Shown piece after piece: positions 1 through 7,386 of a DNA stretch of 12,676 nucleotides. The notes beneath the pieces were generated by a model, which was not told where the DNA came from, did not search any database, and worked only from the letters and a program-made list of their open reading frames with translations. How positions within the stretch are numbered: the first letter of the stretch is position 1; every line of letters begins with the position of its first letter. This DNA is from SAR324 cluster bacterium (GTDB lineage Bacteria; SAR324; JACQKK01). The position numbers and the translations under genes are program-made. The stretch is taken from the NCBI GenBank assembly GCA_027296185.1, contig JAPUJL010000308.1, positions 1 through 12,676 of the forward strand, given 5' to 3'.

Positions 1-1
1 G

Positions 2-883
2 CTGGGGATGGGGCACGATGTGATTTCCCTGGACAATTACTTCACCGGCACCAAGGGGAACATTAGACCCTTGACGGACAATTTCCGCTTCGAGGCGATT
101 CGTCACGACATCACCGATCCAATTTACCTGGAAGTGGAACACATTTATAACCTCGCCTGCCCGGCTACTCCGGTGCACTACCAGTACAACCCGGTGAAGA
201 CGGTCAAGACCAACGTCATGGGCACGATCCACATGCTCGGCTTGGCGAAGCGGGTCAATGCGCGCGTCCTCCAGGCGTCGACCTCCGAGGTCTATGGCGA
301 TCCCGAGGTGCAGCCTCAAACCGAATCCTATTGGGGCAACGTCAACCCCATCGGCCCCAGAAGCTGCTACGACGAGGGCAAGCGCGTGGCGGAAACGCTG
401 ATGATGGACTACCACCGCCAAAATCAGGTGGATATCCGAATCGTCCGCATCTTCAACACCTACGGTCCCCGCATGCGGCCCGACGACGGGCGGGTCGTCA
501 GCAATTTTATCGTCCAGGCCCTGAAGAACGAGCCGATCACGATCCACGGCGACGGCAAGCAGACGCGGGCGTTCTGTTACGTCAGCGATATGGTGGAAGG
601 CATCGTCCGGATGATGGAGACCCCGGACCTGACCGGGCCGGTGAATTTGGGCAATCCAGGGGAATTCACCATGCTGCAACTGGCGGAGCAGGTGAAATCC
701 CAAACTGGCTCAAGTTCCGAAATCGTGTTTGTCCCGCCGCGCGAGGACGACCCTATTCAGCGCAATCCCGACATTTCCCTGGCCGAGGAGAAGCTCGGCT
801 GGCGGCCCACCGTCCAATTGGAGCAGGGCCTGGACCGCACCATCGCCCACTTCGACGACCTCCTGCGCAGCACCGCAAGCTGA
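2..883 (+). CDS. UDP-glucuronate decarboxylase (UDP-xylose synthase), 5'-truncated by window edge
   Basis: Extended short-chain dehydrogenase/epimerase that oxidises UDP-glucuronate with bound NAD+, decarboxylates it and re-reduces it to UDP-xylose, a cytosolic precursor for surface polysaccharides. The frame is open to the left edge, so the start codon and the N-terminal glycine-rich NAD loop lie outside; about 20 residues are probably missing. Visible are the acidic end of the second strand (ISLDNYFTG), [12 protein letters not shown], the catalytic Ser/Thr-Glu segment [10 protein letters not shown], and the YDEGKR motif holding the Tyr-x3-Lys pair. Near the C-terminus [13 protein letters not shown] carries the Arg typical of this decarboxylase rather than of dTDP-glucose 4,6-dehydratase or GalE. 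Length and motifs are full family type apart from the cut. The next gene (lexA) is unrelated and follows a hairpin, so this is probably the last gene of a sugar-nucleotide cluster to the left. Confidence 0.93.
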   Translation: MGMGHDVISLDNYFTGTKGNIRPLTDNFRFEAIRHDITDPIYLEVEHIYNLACPATPVHYQYNPVKTVKTNVMGTIHMLGLAKRVNARVLQASTSEVYGDPEVQPQTESYWGNVNPIGPRSCYDEGKRVAETLMMDYHRQNQVDIRIVRIFNTYGPRMRPDDGRVVSNFIVQALKNEPITIHGDGKQTRAFCYVSDMVEGIVRMMETPDLTGPVNLGNPGEFTMLQLAEQVKSQTGSSSEIVFVPPREDDPIQRNPDISLAEEKLGWRPTVQLEQGLDRTIAHFDDLLRSTAS

Positions 884-896
884 GCTCCGCGGCGAT

Positions 897-913
897 GCCC
901 GGCCTGGCCGGGC
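897..913 (+). terminator. GC-rich hairpin behind the decarboxylase gene, possible weak terminator
   Basis: GCCCGGCC-T-GGCCGGGC is a perfect inverted repeat starting 13 bases after the stop codon. It can fold as a 6-bp G/C stem with a 5-base loop. Only TTCC follows, not a T run, so intrinsic termination is uncertain; it may act as a 3'-end stabiliser or need Rho. Confidence 0.35.
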
Positions 914-1043
914 TTCCGCAATTCCGCCTCCAGTGGGGAATATCATGATTCGGCGCTCGCATCCGCGGACCCGATCGGCCGCATTTTTCCGCCGATACCG
1001 GTCTGATGGAGCACCCTGCGGTTGACATTTGGCCGCAAATCTC

Positions 1044-1057
1044 CGAACGTATGTTCA
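1044..1057 (+). promoter_or_regulatory. LexA operator (SOS box), Bacillus-type GAAC-N4-GTTC
   Basis: CGAACGTATGTTCA contains the perfect palindrome GAAC-GTAT-GTTC and matches 13 of 14 positions of the Gram-positive SOS box CGAAC-RNRY-GTTCG. It lies 136 bases before the lexA start codon and overlaps a possible -10 hexamer TATGTT (1050-1055), as expected for an autorepressed lexA promoter. A perfect TTGACA at 1022-1027 is 22 bases from that hexamer, too far for a standard pair, so the exact promoter is unresolved. Confidence 0.7.
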
Positions 1058-1073
1058 CTATTTTTCCGAATCG

Positions 1074-1196
1074 ATGGCGGCTTCAATCGGGAGCGCGCCG
1101 GGCATGCGGATGGGCATCGCTTGCGGCAATCGCCTGGGCCAATCGATTGGGGCACATAGGGAACCAGCTCAGCCCACGGAGGGCTTGCAAATATGA
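1074..1196 (+). CDS. Possible 40-codon leader ORF overlapping the lexA start
   Basis: An ATG at 1074 opens a 40-codon frame ending in TGA at 1194-1196, which overlaps the lexA ATG as ATGA, the arrangement used for translational coupling. Further in-frame ATGs lie at 1104 and 1110. The peptide is Gly/Ala-rich, has no recognisable domain, and has no clear Shine-Dalgarno at its first ATG. It starts 18 bases behind the SOS box, so it would be in the lexA transcript. Open frames of this size occur by chance in GC-rich DNA, and lexA has its own strong ribosome site, so this is only a candidate. Confidence 0.2.
   Translation: MAASIGSAPGMRMGIACGNRLGQSIGAHREPAQPTEGLQI
1178..1183 (+). promoter_or_regulatory. 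Ribosome binding site of lexA
   Basis: GGAGGG sits 9 bases before the ATG at 1193 and fixes that start. It is among the strongest Shine-Dalgarno sequences seen in the window. Confidence 0.75.
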
Positions 1197-1816
1197 AAGT
1201 TTTGACCCGAAGACAGCAGGAAGTGCTGGACTACATCGCCTCGTACCTTCAGGAGCGGGGCTATTCACCGGCGGTGCGGGACATCGCCAAGCACTTCCAC
1301 CTGGTGTCCGCGGCGGGCGTACACAAGCACATCAAGGCCCTGGTCAAGAAGGGAGTCCTGGCCAAGGAGGACTATCTGTCGCGCTCTTTGCGGGTCTTGC
1401 GCCCCAAGTCCGCGCCGGCGGCAGGCGACACGGTAGAGCTGCCGCTGATGGGGTATGTGGCGGCCGGTCAGCCCATCGAGGCGGTGCAGCAGGGTCAGGA
1501 GACCATCGCCGTTCCCAGCGGTCTGCTCACCAAGACCCACGGCAATTACCTGCTGAAGGTACGTGGGGAGTCGATGATCGAGGAATTTATTTGCGACGGA
1601 GACTACGTGGTGATGGAACCGCGGGAGACTGCCGACAATGGAGAAACCGTCGTCGCCCTTATCAACGGTCAGGAAGCCACGCTCAAGCGCTTCTACCGGG
1701 AGGCGGACCATATCCGCCTGCAACCGGCCAACCCGTCCATGGCGCCCATCCTGATCCGCGACGAGGATGTCCGGGTGCAGGGGGTGGTGGTGGACATCTG
1801 GCGCCGGTACCGCTAG
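1193..1816 (+). CDS. lexA: LexA repressor, SOS regulator and self-cleaving protease
   Basis: Transcriptional repressor of DNA-damage genes that cleaves itself when bound to RecA filaments. The 207 residues comprise an N-terminal winged helix-turn-helix (about 1-70), a short linker and an S24-type peptidase domain (about 80-207). The cleavage site is Ala91-Gly92 in GYVAAGQP, the nucleophile Ser127 in RGESM, and the general base Lys165 in ATLKRFY; their spacing matches E. coli LexA (84/85, 119, 156) almost exactly. The putative recognition helix reads SAAGVHKHIKAL, nearer to the VHGHL of Bacillus LexA than to the E. coli sequence, agreeing with the GAAC-N4-GTTC operator upstream. The ATG is preceded by GGAGGG with a 9-base spacer. 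lexA appears to be transcribed alone and is convergent with lon. Confidence 0.97.
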   Translation: MKVLTRRQQEVLDYIASYLQERGYSPAVRDIAKHFHLVSAAGVHKHIKALVKKGVLAKEDYLSRSLRVLRPKSAPAAGDTVELPLMGYVAAGQPIEAVQQGQETIAVPSGLLTKTHGNYLLKVRGESMIEEFICDGDYVVMEPRETADNGETVVALINGQEATLKRFYREADHIRLQPANPSMAPILIRDEDVRVQGVVVDIWRRYR

Positions 1817-1841
1817 CCCACCGCTCCCTCCAAAGCACTGA

Positions 1842-1860
1842 CGCAACGGCCGCCGTTGCG
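1842..1860. terminator. Inverted repeat between convergent lexA and lon
   Basis: CGCAACGGC-C-GCCGTTGCG is a perfect 9-bp inverted repeat, foldable as a 7-bp stem with a 5-base loop, in the 96-bp gap where lexA and lon converge. It is well placed to end both transcripts, but no T run follows on either strand, so it is not a classical intrinsic terminator. Confidence 0.35.
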
Positions 1861-1912
1861 GATGTCGGCACCGGGGGTGGGGCTTGCGGCCCTGTCAGCT
1901 TATCCAAACCCC

Positions 1913-4354
1913 TCAGATCGTCGAAATTAAGCCCTGTTCGGGGGTGCTGTCGGGCGGAATGACGTTGGTATCTTCCGCCATGCGCTTCTCCTCTTCCTCG
2001 ATCTGTTCCTCGGTCAGCGGCGTGGTGGGCTGGGTCAGCGCGATTCGAATCACCTCGTCCAGATGCGTCACCGGAGAGATTTTCAGGTCCTGCAGAATTT
2101 CCTCGGGGACATCCGCCAGGTCCTTCTCGTTCTCCTTGGGAATGATCACCTCCCGGATCTTGCCCCGCCGGGCGGCCAGCAGCTTCTCCTTGAGCCCGCC
2201 GATCTGCAGCACGATCCCGCGCAGGGTGATCTCGCCGGTCATGGCCACATCATGGCGCACGGGAATGTGGGTCAGGGCGCTAACCAGGGAGGACACCAGC
2301 GTGACGCCGGCGGATGGGCCGTCCTTGGGAATCGCCCCTTCGGGCAGGTGGATGTGAATATCCAGCTTCTTCAGTTCCGAAGGGAGGATGCCAAAAGTGT
2401 AGGCCTTGGAGCGGATATAGCTGACCGCGATCTGCGCCGATTCCTTCATCACGTCGCCCAACTGCCCCGTCACGGACAGCTTGGCCGACCCGGGCATGGT
2501 CTCCACCTCGGTGATTAAGAGTTCGCCGCCCGTCGACGTGACGCCCAGGCCGTTGGAGATGCCGATCTCGCCGTGTTCTTCGGGCTCGGTGTGCTGAAAC
2601 CGGGGGACGCCCAGGTACTTGACCAGGGTTTTGGGCGTCACGGTCATCTGGCGCAGCTTGTCGGTCTTGACGAATTGCGTCACGACCTTGCGGAAAATCT
2701 TGCCGATCTCCCGCTCCAGGCTGCGCACACCGGCCTCGCGCGTGTACCCCTCGACGATTGCCCGAAGGGCGTCGTTGCGGAGCTTGATCTTTTTTTCTTC
2801 CAGCCCGTGCTCTTTTTTCTGTTTGGGCACCAGGTGACCCTCGGCGATCTTGACCTTCTCCAGCTCGGTATAGCCTGGCAGCGAAATCACCTCCATGCGG
2901 TCCAGGAGCGGGGCGGAAATGAATTCCGTGGTGTTGGCCGTGGTGATGAACAGCACCTCGGAGAGGTCGTATTCCACCTCCACGTAGTGGTCCATGAAGG
3001 TGTTGTTCTGCTCGGGGTCCAGCACTTCCAGCAGCGCCGCGGAAGGATCGCCCATGATGCTGGAGTACAGCTTGTCGACCTCGTCCATGAGAATGACGGG
3101 GTTCTTGCTCTTGGCTTTGCGCACCGCCTGAATGATCTTGCCCGGCATGGCGCCGATATAGGTGCGGCGGTGCCCCCGGATTTCCGCCTCGTCGCGAATG
3201 CCACCGAGGCTCATCCGGGCGAAATTGCGGCCCAGGGCCCGCGCAATGGACTTGGCAAGGGAAGTTTTGCCCACCCCGGGCGGTCCCACGAGACACAGGA
3301 TCGGGCCTTTGAGCTCTCCCTTCAGGCTGCACACCGCCAGATACTCGATGATCCGCTCCTTCACCTTATCCAGGCCGTAATGATCCTCGTCGAGGATCAC
3401 CCGGGCTTTCTCCAGATCGAAAGAGTCTTCCGTGTAAATGCTCCAGGGGAGGCTGGCGAGCCAATCCAGGTAGTTCCGGCCGACGTTGGCCTCGGCGGAC
3501 ATGGGCGACATCATCCGCAGCTTCTTGAGCTCCTTTTTGGCCACCTCGTCGGCGTGCTTGGGCATTTTGGCTTCCTTGATCTTCTCCTCAAGCTCGTCGA
3601 ATTCGTCCCGCACCTCGTCGGTCTGGCCCAACTCCTTTTGAATCTGCCGCAGTTGGTCGTTCAGGTAGGAATCCCGGTGGGTGTCGCCTACGTTTTTTTG
3701 CACCTGATCCTTCAGCCGCCGCTCCAACCGGCGGACCTCGGATTCGTCTATCATCTGGCTGTAGACCCGCTCCAGCCGCTCCTTGGGGTCGAGGGTCTCG
3801 AGGATGGATTGCTTCAGGTCGCGGGTGGCCACCAAGAGTGGGGCGATCCGGTCCGGCAACTCGTAGGGCGGGCTTTGGAGAATTTTGCGGGTGTCGATTT
3901 CCCCTGGGTTCTTCTTGGTCTCGGCTAGATAGCCTTCCAGTTCCTTCCCCACCTTCTCGGCCAGTTCCTTGATCTCCTCGTCCTCGTTCTCGATCAAGGG
4001 AATGGGCTCCACGTCCGCTACGTAATGGTCGGTGTCCATCACCGCCCGAACCAGCCGGGCGCGGCTCTTGGCCTCGTAGAGGGCCTTGAGGGTGCCGTTA
4101 GGCAGGCGCATGATCTGCAGGATGTTGCCGACCGTTCCCACGGAAAAGAGGTCGTCCGCGTCCGGCTTTTCGACCGAGGTATCCTTCTGGGTCACGACGA
4201 ATATGCGGCGATCGCTGCTCAGTGCGCGCTCCACCGCCTCCATGGACTGCTTGCGGCCGATGAAGAAGGGGATCGTCATCCCGGGGTAGATAATGTCCTC
4301 CCGCATGGGGAGCATCGGCAGACTGACGATTTCATTTTGAACTGGGTCACTCAT
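1913..4354 (-). CDS. lon: ATP-dependent protease Lon
   Basis: Cytosolic AAA+ serine protease, hexameric in the family, that degrades damaged and short-lived regulatory proteins. Read from the ATG at 4354 it has 813 residues: LON N-domain (about 9-205), coiled-coil linker rich in Glu/Lys/Arg (about 205-275), AAA+ module with Walker A GPPGVGKT (357-364) and Walker [10 protein letters not shown] (420-428), and protease domain with Ser681 in [10 protein letters not shown] and Lys724 in [10 protein letters not shown], matching Ser679/Lys722 of E. coli. The last 35 or so residues form an acidic Pro/Glu-rich tail beyond the usual end near residue 780. The ATG is preferred because AGGTG (complement of 4361-4365) lies 6 bases upstream; a GTG at 4363 would start inside that ribosome site. 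It is convergent with lexA and divergent from the Fe-S carrier gene. Confidence 0.98.
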   Translation of the reverse strand: MSDPVQNEIVSLPMLPMREDIIYPGMTIPFFIGRKQSMEAVERALSSDRRIFVVTQKDTSVEKPDADDLFSVGTVGNILQIMRLPNGTLKALYEAKSRARLVRAVMDTDHYVADVEPIPLIENEDEEIKELAEKVGKELEGYLAETKKNPGEIDTRKILQSPPYELPDRIAPLLVATRDLKQSILETLDPKERLERVYSQMIDESEVRRLERRLKDQVQKNVGDTHRDSYLNDQLRQIQKELGQTDEVRDEFDELEEKIKEAKMPKHADEVAKKELKKLRMMSPMSAEANVGRNYLDWLASLPWSIYTEDSFDLEKARVILDEDHYGLDKVKERIIEYLAVCSLKGELKGPILCLVGPPGVGKTSLAKSIARALGRNFARMSLGGIRDEAEIRGHRRTYIGAMPGKIIQAVRKAKSKNPVILMDEVDKLYSSIMGDPSAALLEVLDPEQNNTFMDHYVEVEYDLSEVLFITTANTTEFISAPLLDRMEVISLPGYTELEKVKIAEGHLVPKQKKEHGLEEKKIKLRNDALRAIVEGYTREAGVRSLEREIGKIFRKVVTQFVKTDKLRQMTVTPKTLVKYLGVPRFQHTEPEEHGEIGISNGLGVTSTGGELLITEVETMPGSAKLSVTGQLGDVMKESAQIAVSYIRSKAYTFGILPSELKKLDIHIHLPEGAIPKDGPSAGVTLVSSLVSALTHIPVRHDVAMTGEITLRGIVLQIGGLKEKLLAARRGKIREVIIPKENEKDLADVPEEILQDLKISPVTHLDEVIRIALTQPTTPLTEEQIEEEEKRMAEDTNVIPPDSTPEQGLISTI

Positions 4355-4694
4355 CCTGAACACCTATCGAAACGTATTGATCCGGCCCCGCATTGTGAAG
4401 CGGGAGCATGGCCCGGGCCTTCCTCTGCGGCGGGGCAATCCTGCCCTGCGCGCGTCCTATGGCCCACTGCAAGGGTATCACACATCCCGGCCCCGGCAAA
4501 TGGAGTCACCGGCCGCCGAATGTGCACCCCCGAGCCGTTCCAGTGGCGATTTCCCGGCCGAATTCCCGGTCCCGGCCCGGTTGACAGGGCACCGGGTTCA
4601 AGCTTTAATCGGGTGAGAGGTTGGAACCCTGTGCTGGTTGCACTTAGGGCGGCCCTTGGGCACGGACGCGCCTTTAACGAATGCGAGAAATGCG
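4355..4694. other. Divergent regulatory region between lon and the Fe-S carrier gene
   Basis: These 340 bases contain no gene I can support. On the lon side are the ribosome site (4361-4365) and an inverted repeat CCCGC/GCGGG (4387-4391 and 4400-4404) that would lie in the lon leader, plus the palindrome GGCCCGGGCC just beyond. I could not find a convincing sigma70 or sigma32 promoter for lon. On the other side is a sigma70-type promoter at 4582-4610 for the plus-strand genes. Confidence 0.6.
4582..4610 (+). promoter_or_regulatory. Sigma70-type promoter for the Fe-S carrier gene
   Basis: TTGACA (4582-4587), 17 bases, TTTAAT (4605-4610): a perfect -35 and a 5-of-6 -10 at ideal spacing. Transcription would start near 4617, just before the carrier gene, and may continue into aroQ 21 bp behind it. 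This is the best promoter in the window. Confidence 0.7.
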
Positions 4695-5066
4695 GTGATC
4701 ACGCTGACCGAGGATGCGGCCAAAGAGATTCGAAAAGTCAAGACCGGCGAGGATCTAAGCGACGACGTGCCCATGCGCATCGGGATCAAGGGCGGAGGCT
4801 GCGCCGGATTCACCTACACCTTCGAATTCGACTCGAAGAAGGGAAAGTTCGACCTGGAATTCGAATCCCAAGGGCTGAAGATCCTGGTCGACAAGAAGAG
4901 TCATCTCTACATCGACGGAACCGAAGTCGGTTGGAGTTACAGCCTGATGGACCGGGGGCTCAAGTTCACGAATCCCGCCGCCAAGGGCTCCTGCGGCTGC
5001 GGAACGTCGTTCATCTACGAACCGCCGGAGGAGGATAAAACCCTTCCCACGCTGCAGTTCACTTGA
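4695..5066 (+). CDS. A-type iron-sulfur carrier protein (IscA/ErpA family)
   Basis: HesB/IscA-family protein that carries Fe-S clusters or iron to client apoproteins in the cytosol. The three ligand cysteines are present in the usual places: one in KGGGCAGFTY and two in GSCGCGTSF near the C-terminus. From the GTG at 4695 it is 123 residues and begins ITLTEDAAKEIRK, exactly where family members begin. No in-frame ATG is near. TTG at 4656 (AGGG 6 bases upstream, 136 residues) and TTG at 4638 are alternative starts, so the N-terminus is uncertain. No other isc or suf gene is nearby, suggesting an ErpA-like stand-alone carrier. It follows a strong promoter and is 21 bp before aroQ. IscA and ErpA cannot be separated here. 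Confidence 0.92.
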   Translation: MITLTEDAAKEIRKVKTGEDLSDDVPMRIGIKGGGCAGFTYTFEFDSKKGKFDLEFESQGLKILVDKKSHLYIDGTEVGWSYSLMDRGLKFTNPAAKGSCGCGTSFIYEPPEEDKTLPTLQFT

Positions 5067-5087
5067 TCGTTCCGCGCTGTTCCCCTC

Positions 5088-5528
5088 ATGGCTAAGGTGC
5101 TCCTGCTGAACGGCCCGAACCTCAACCTGTTGGGGGAGCGCCAGCCGTCGATCTACGGCACCACCACCCTGAAAGAGATCGAAGATACCGTCCGCGCGAA
5201 GGTGGAGCAGGCCGGTCACACGTGCGTCACGTTTCAATCCAACAGCGAAGGCGCGCTCGTCGACTGGCTCCACCATGAGCGGCCGGCGGACTTCCTCATC
5301 CTCAACGCGGCCGGTTTCACCCATACCAGTGTGGCCTTGCGGGACGCCGTGTCGGCCATCGCGGTGCCGTTCGTGGAAGTTCACATTTCCAACATCTACA
5401 AGCGCGAGCCGTTCCGCGCCCACTCCTACTTCTCCGATATCGCGGAAGGGGTGATGGCCGGGCTGGGTCCCCGCGGGTACGACTTTGCCGCCGAATTCGC
5501 GCTGGATTTCCTGAAGCGGGGCCAGTGA
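5088..5528 (+). CDS. aroQ: 3-dehydroquinate dehydratase, type II
   Basis: Dehydrates 3-dehydroquinate to 3-dehydroshikimate, the third step of the shikimate pathway to chorismate. The 146 residues match the usual size of the dodecameric type II enzyme. Visible motifs are LLNGPNLNLLG at the N-terminus, the flexible lid with Arg18 and catalytic Tyr23 (GERQPSIYG), Asn73 in NAAGFTHTSVA, catalytic His99 in VEVHISN, and the substrate-binding FRAHSYFSDIA. Its ATG is 21 bases behind the Fe-S carrier stop, so it is probably co-transcribed with it. No good Shine-Dalgarno is visible, suggesting coupled translation. A monofunctional chorismate mutase of the same pathway lies about 3.6 kb away on the other strand. 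Confidence 0.97.
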   Translation: MAKVLLLNGPNLNLLGERQPSIYGTTTLKEIEDTVRAKVEQAGHTCVTFQSNSEGALVDWLHHERPADFLILNAAGFTHTSVALRDAVSAIAVPFVEVHISNIYKREPFRAHSYFSDIAEGVMAGLGPRGYDFAAEFALDFLKRGQ

Positions 5529-5643
5529 AGCGGGCCGTGACGGCCTGCCTCGCCACCGCGAGCGGGGGAATTCGGGGGGCGGCTCCCTCGAACGATGGGT
5601 GGTGGGAATTGCTCGCCGAATAGTGATAGGATAGAACGAAATT

Positions 5644-6078
5644 ATGGCCGTGGAGCGTACCCTTTCGATCGTCAAGCCGGATGGTGTCCGCACCAACGTC
5701 ATTGGAGAGGTGTTCAAGCGTTTCGAATCCGCCGGATTGCAAATCGTGGCGGCCCGGATGACGTCGCTCACCAAGGCGCAGGCCCAGGCGTTCTATGCCG
5801 TGCACCGCGAGCGGCCGTTTTTCGATAGCCTGACGACGTTCATGAGTTCCGGACCCATCGTGGCCAGCGTGCTGGAAGGGGAGGACGCTATCAACCGCAA
5901 CCGGGAGCTGATGGGCGCCACCAACCCGGCGGAAGCGGCGCCGGGCACCATCCGCAAGGAGTACGCCTCGAGCGTCGAACAGAACATCGTCCACGGATCG
6001 GACGCGCCCGAGACGGCCAGGGAGGAAATCGGCTTTTTCTTCTCACACGCCGACCTCGTGCAGGGAGTGCGCACCTAG
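5644..6078 (+). CDS. ndk: Nucleoside diphosphate kinase
   Basis: Transfers the gamma phosphate of ATP to other nucleoside diphosphates through a phosphohistidine, balancing NTP and dNTP pools. The 144 residues are full length. Lys11 is in LSIVKPDGV, Tyr51 in the substrate pocket, and the phosphorylated His117 in the signature NIVHGSD. The [15 protein letters not shown] N-terminus supports the ATG at 5644. The gap to aroQ is 115 bp and holds only a short GGCCG-TGA-CGGCC inverted repeat (5533-5545) and no clear promoter, so ndk may be read from the upstream promoter or from its own unrecognised one. The unknown 420-residue gene starts 40 bp downstream on the same strand. Confidence 0.97.
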   Translation: MAVERTLSIVKPDGVRTNVIGEVFKRFESAGLQIVAARMTSLTKAQAQAFYAVHRERPFFDSLTTFMSSGPIVASVLEGEDAINRNRELMGATNPAEAAPGTIRKEYASSVEQNIVHGSDAPETAREEIGFFFSHADLVQGVRT

Positions 6079-6098
6079 CCGAGCCCTCGGTACCGCCA

Positions 6099-6116
6099 TT
6101 TTACAGGGACGTAAAA
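6099..6116 (+). promoter_or_regulatory. Inverted repeat flanking the ribosome site of the unknown gene
   Basis: TTTTAC-AGGGAC-GTAAAA is a perfect 6-bp inverted repeat whose loop is the only Shine-Dalgarno-like sequence (AGGGA) of the GTG start at 6119. The stem is mostly A/T and weak, so it could present the site in a loop or bind a protein. It may also be chance. Confidence 0.3.
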
Positions 6117-6118
6117 CG

Positions 6119-7381
6119 GTGATCGTCGCCAAGCTGAAGGAATCCTTCCATACCGCCGAGTCCATCACGCTGGAGTTCACGGGCTTGATGCGCTCGACGT
6201 TCGCCTACTACAGCGAGCTGCAGGCCCACTTTCACGAGCAGTTGCCGGAGCATCTGCACCAGTCGCAGTTGATCTCGCTGCTGAACGCGGATATCAAGCC
6301 GCGGCTGTTCAACCATCCCTTCTGCGAGCGCATCCAGGAGTCGCTGAAGGCCCTGCGCCGGGCCATCATCCGCCTCGAGGACTTCCGGGCGGCCCACCCG
6401 GAACTGCCCGAGTACGTGAACAATCTGGAGACCCTGAGCAAGCTGGGCGAGCGGGTGGAGGCGCTTTACCAGAAGCACTGGGAGTATTACCGCTACCAGA
6501 GCAACGTGACGGAGCAAGAACTGGTCGCCTTCCTGCTGGAAGTGGACCGGATCGGATACGAGTGGGACGTCTATCTGGAGGGTTTTTCCGCGGCGGGCGG
6601 ACTCGTCCGGGCCATGGGCGGCGAGCCGCCGCCGGAGAACACCGGAACCCTCCGCGTGGCCTACCAGCGGGCCCATCCGGCCCACTATGCGGTGCAGACC
6701 CTCACCTCGCTGATGGATTTCCTCAGGGCCTGTTACCGCTTCATCTGCGCCGCCCACGACCTGGACGCCGAGGCGCAGCCGCTGACGATGCTGCAGGTGG
6801 AGATCGGCGACCCGGTGGAAATGCAGTTGGCCGTGCCCCAGGTGGCGGCGGAATCGTACCGGAAGTTCCTCCAGTACCTGTTCCTGAAGGACATGCTGCA
6901 CCGGGAAACCCTGCTCAAGTTCGTCATGGAGGCGATCCTGCGCGAATACCGTCCGGGCGGCGCCTTGGCGCCGGCGGCTCTGCAGAGCCATCAGAAGGAG
7001 ATTTCCGCGCGGCTCAAGGCCCTGCCGCCGGACGGGCGGTTCACCATTTCCGACCGCACCTTCCCCGACGACGGGGTGCGGGTGATGCACGAGTTTATCG
7101 TGGCCCTCGAGGAGAGGTCCATTCCCCACGATGCCCTGATCCAGGCCGGGGAGAAGGGCAAGCGCAGCGGCCGGGTGCGGAAATCCGCGAAGGCCGGCGG
7201 AACGTTCCCGGAGAGCCCCGCGCCGCAACGGCCGGAAGCCCGGCCCGAGGCGGGATCGCAGCCCCGCACCGGCCCGCGGCCGGCTCCCCGCCCTGGGGAC
7301 GAGCTATCTCCCGGGGAAAAGGAACACATCCGCATCCTGACCGACAAGGAGCTGGAGTACTCCACCGCTCCTGAGCGGTAA
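6119..7381 (+). CDS. Conserved-looking protein of unknown function, 420 residues
   Basis: I do not recognise this protein. It starts at GTG 6119 with AGGGA 9 bases upstream. It has no signal peptide and no membrane segment, so it should be cytosolic. Residues 1-165 look all-helical, rich in Leu, Glu, His and aromatics. About 176-275 begins with a possible strand, then helices, a strand-like stretch LTMLQVEIGDPVEMQLAVP (222-240), and a long helical run to 275. Residues 290-340 are mixed. A Pro/Arg/Gly-rich linker, likely disordered (about 342-397), leads to a charged C-terminal peptide KEHIRILTDKELEY that looks like a docking motif. No catalytic or metal-binding motif stands out. Codon use is like the neighbours. 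It lies 40 bp behind ndk, so co-transcription is likely, and converges with the mutase gene 5 bp away. Confidence 0.8.
   Translation: MIVAKLKESFHTAESITLEFTGLMRSTFAYYSELQAHFHEQLPEHLHQSQLISLLNADIKPRLFNHPFCERIQESLKALRRAIIRLEDFRAAHPELPEYVNNLETLSKLGERVEALYQKHWEYYRYQSNVTEQELVAFLLEVDRIGYEWDVYLEGFSAAGGLVRAMGGEPPPENTGTLRVAYQRAHPAHYAVQTLTSLMDFLRACYRFICAAHDLDAEAQPLTMLQVEIGDPVEMQLAVPQVAAESYRKFLQYLFLKDMLHRETLLKFVMEAILREYRPGGALAPAALQSHQKEISARLKALPPDGRFTISDRTFPDDGVRVMHEFIVALEERSIPHDALIQAGEKGKRSGRVRKSAKAGGTFPESPAPQRPEARPEAGSQPRTGPRPAPRPGDELSPGEKEHIRILTDKELEYSTAPER
7365..7378. terminator. Small inverted repeat where two genes converge
   Basis: CCGCTC-CT-GAGCGG spans the last sense codons of the unknown gene, just before its TAA and 9 bases from the mutase stop. 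It folds as a 5-bp stem with a tetraloop. No T run follows on either strand, so a terminator role is weakly supported. Confidence 0.2.
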
Positions 7382-7386
7382 GTGGG

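Larger units (their letters stand above)
884..1192. other. Intergenic region between the decarboxylase gene and lexA
   Basis: No convincing full-size gene lies in these 309 bases. From left to right it holds a GC-rich inverted repeat (897-913), a weaker inverted repeat ATCGGC/GCCGAT (974-979 and 991-996), a TTGACA hexamer (1022-1027), a LexA-type operator (1045-1056), a 40-codon open frame that overlaps the lexA start (1074-1196), and the lexA ribosome binding site (1178-1183). Confidence 0.7.

Noticed and set aside
1022..1050. TTGACA at 1022 as a standard lexA promoter
   Set aside because: At 17 bases the -10 position reads GAACGT; the nearest good hexamer TATGTT is 22 bases away, so the pair is not acceptable.
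2573..3928. 451-codon open frame antisense to lon
   Set aside because: It mirrors lon codons in GC-rich DNA, its translation is Leu/Gly/His-rich without any domain, and lon is certain.
4355..4363. GTG start for lon at 4363
   Set aside because: The GTG lies within AGGTG, the ribosome site of the ATG at 4354, which also matches the usual Lon N-terminus.
4364..4581. Heat-shock (sigma32 or CIRCE) element before lon
   Set aside because: I looked for CTTGAAA with CCCCAT and for the CIRCE inverted repeat on the minus strand and found neither.
6101..7228. 375-codon open frame antisense to the unknown 420-residue gene
   Set aside because: Its translation is low-complexity (Arg, Gln, Leu, His). The plus-strand frame has balanced composition, a ribosome site, and correct placement behind ndk.
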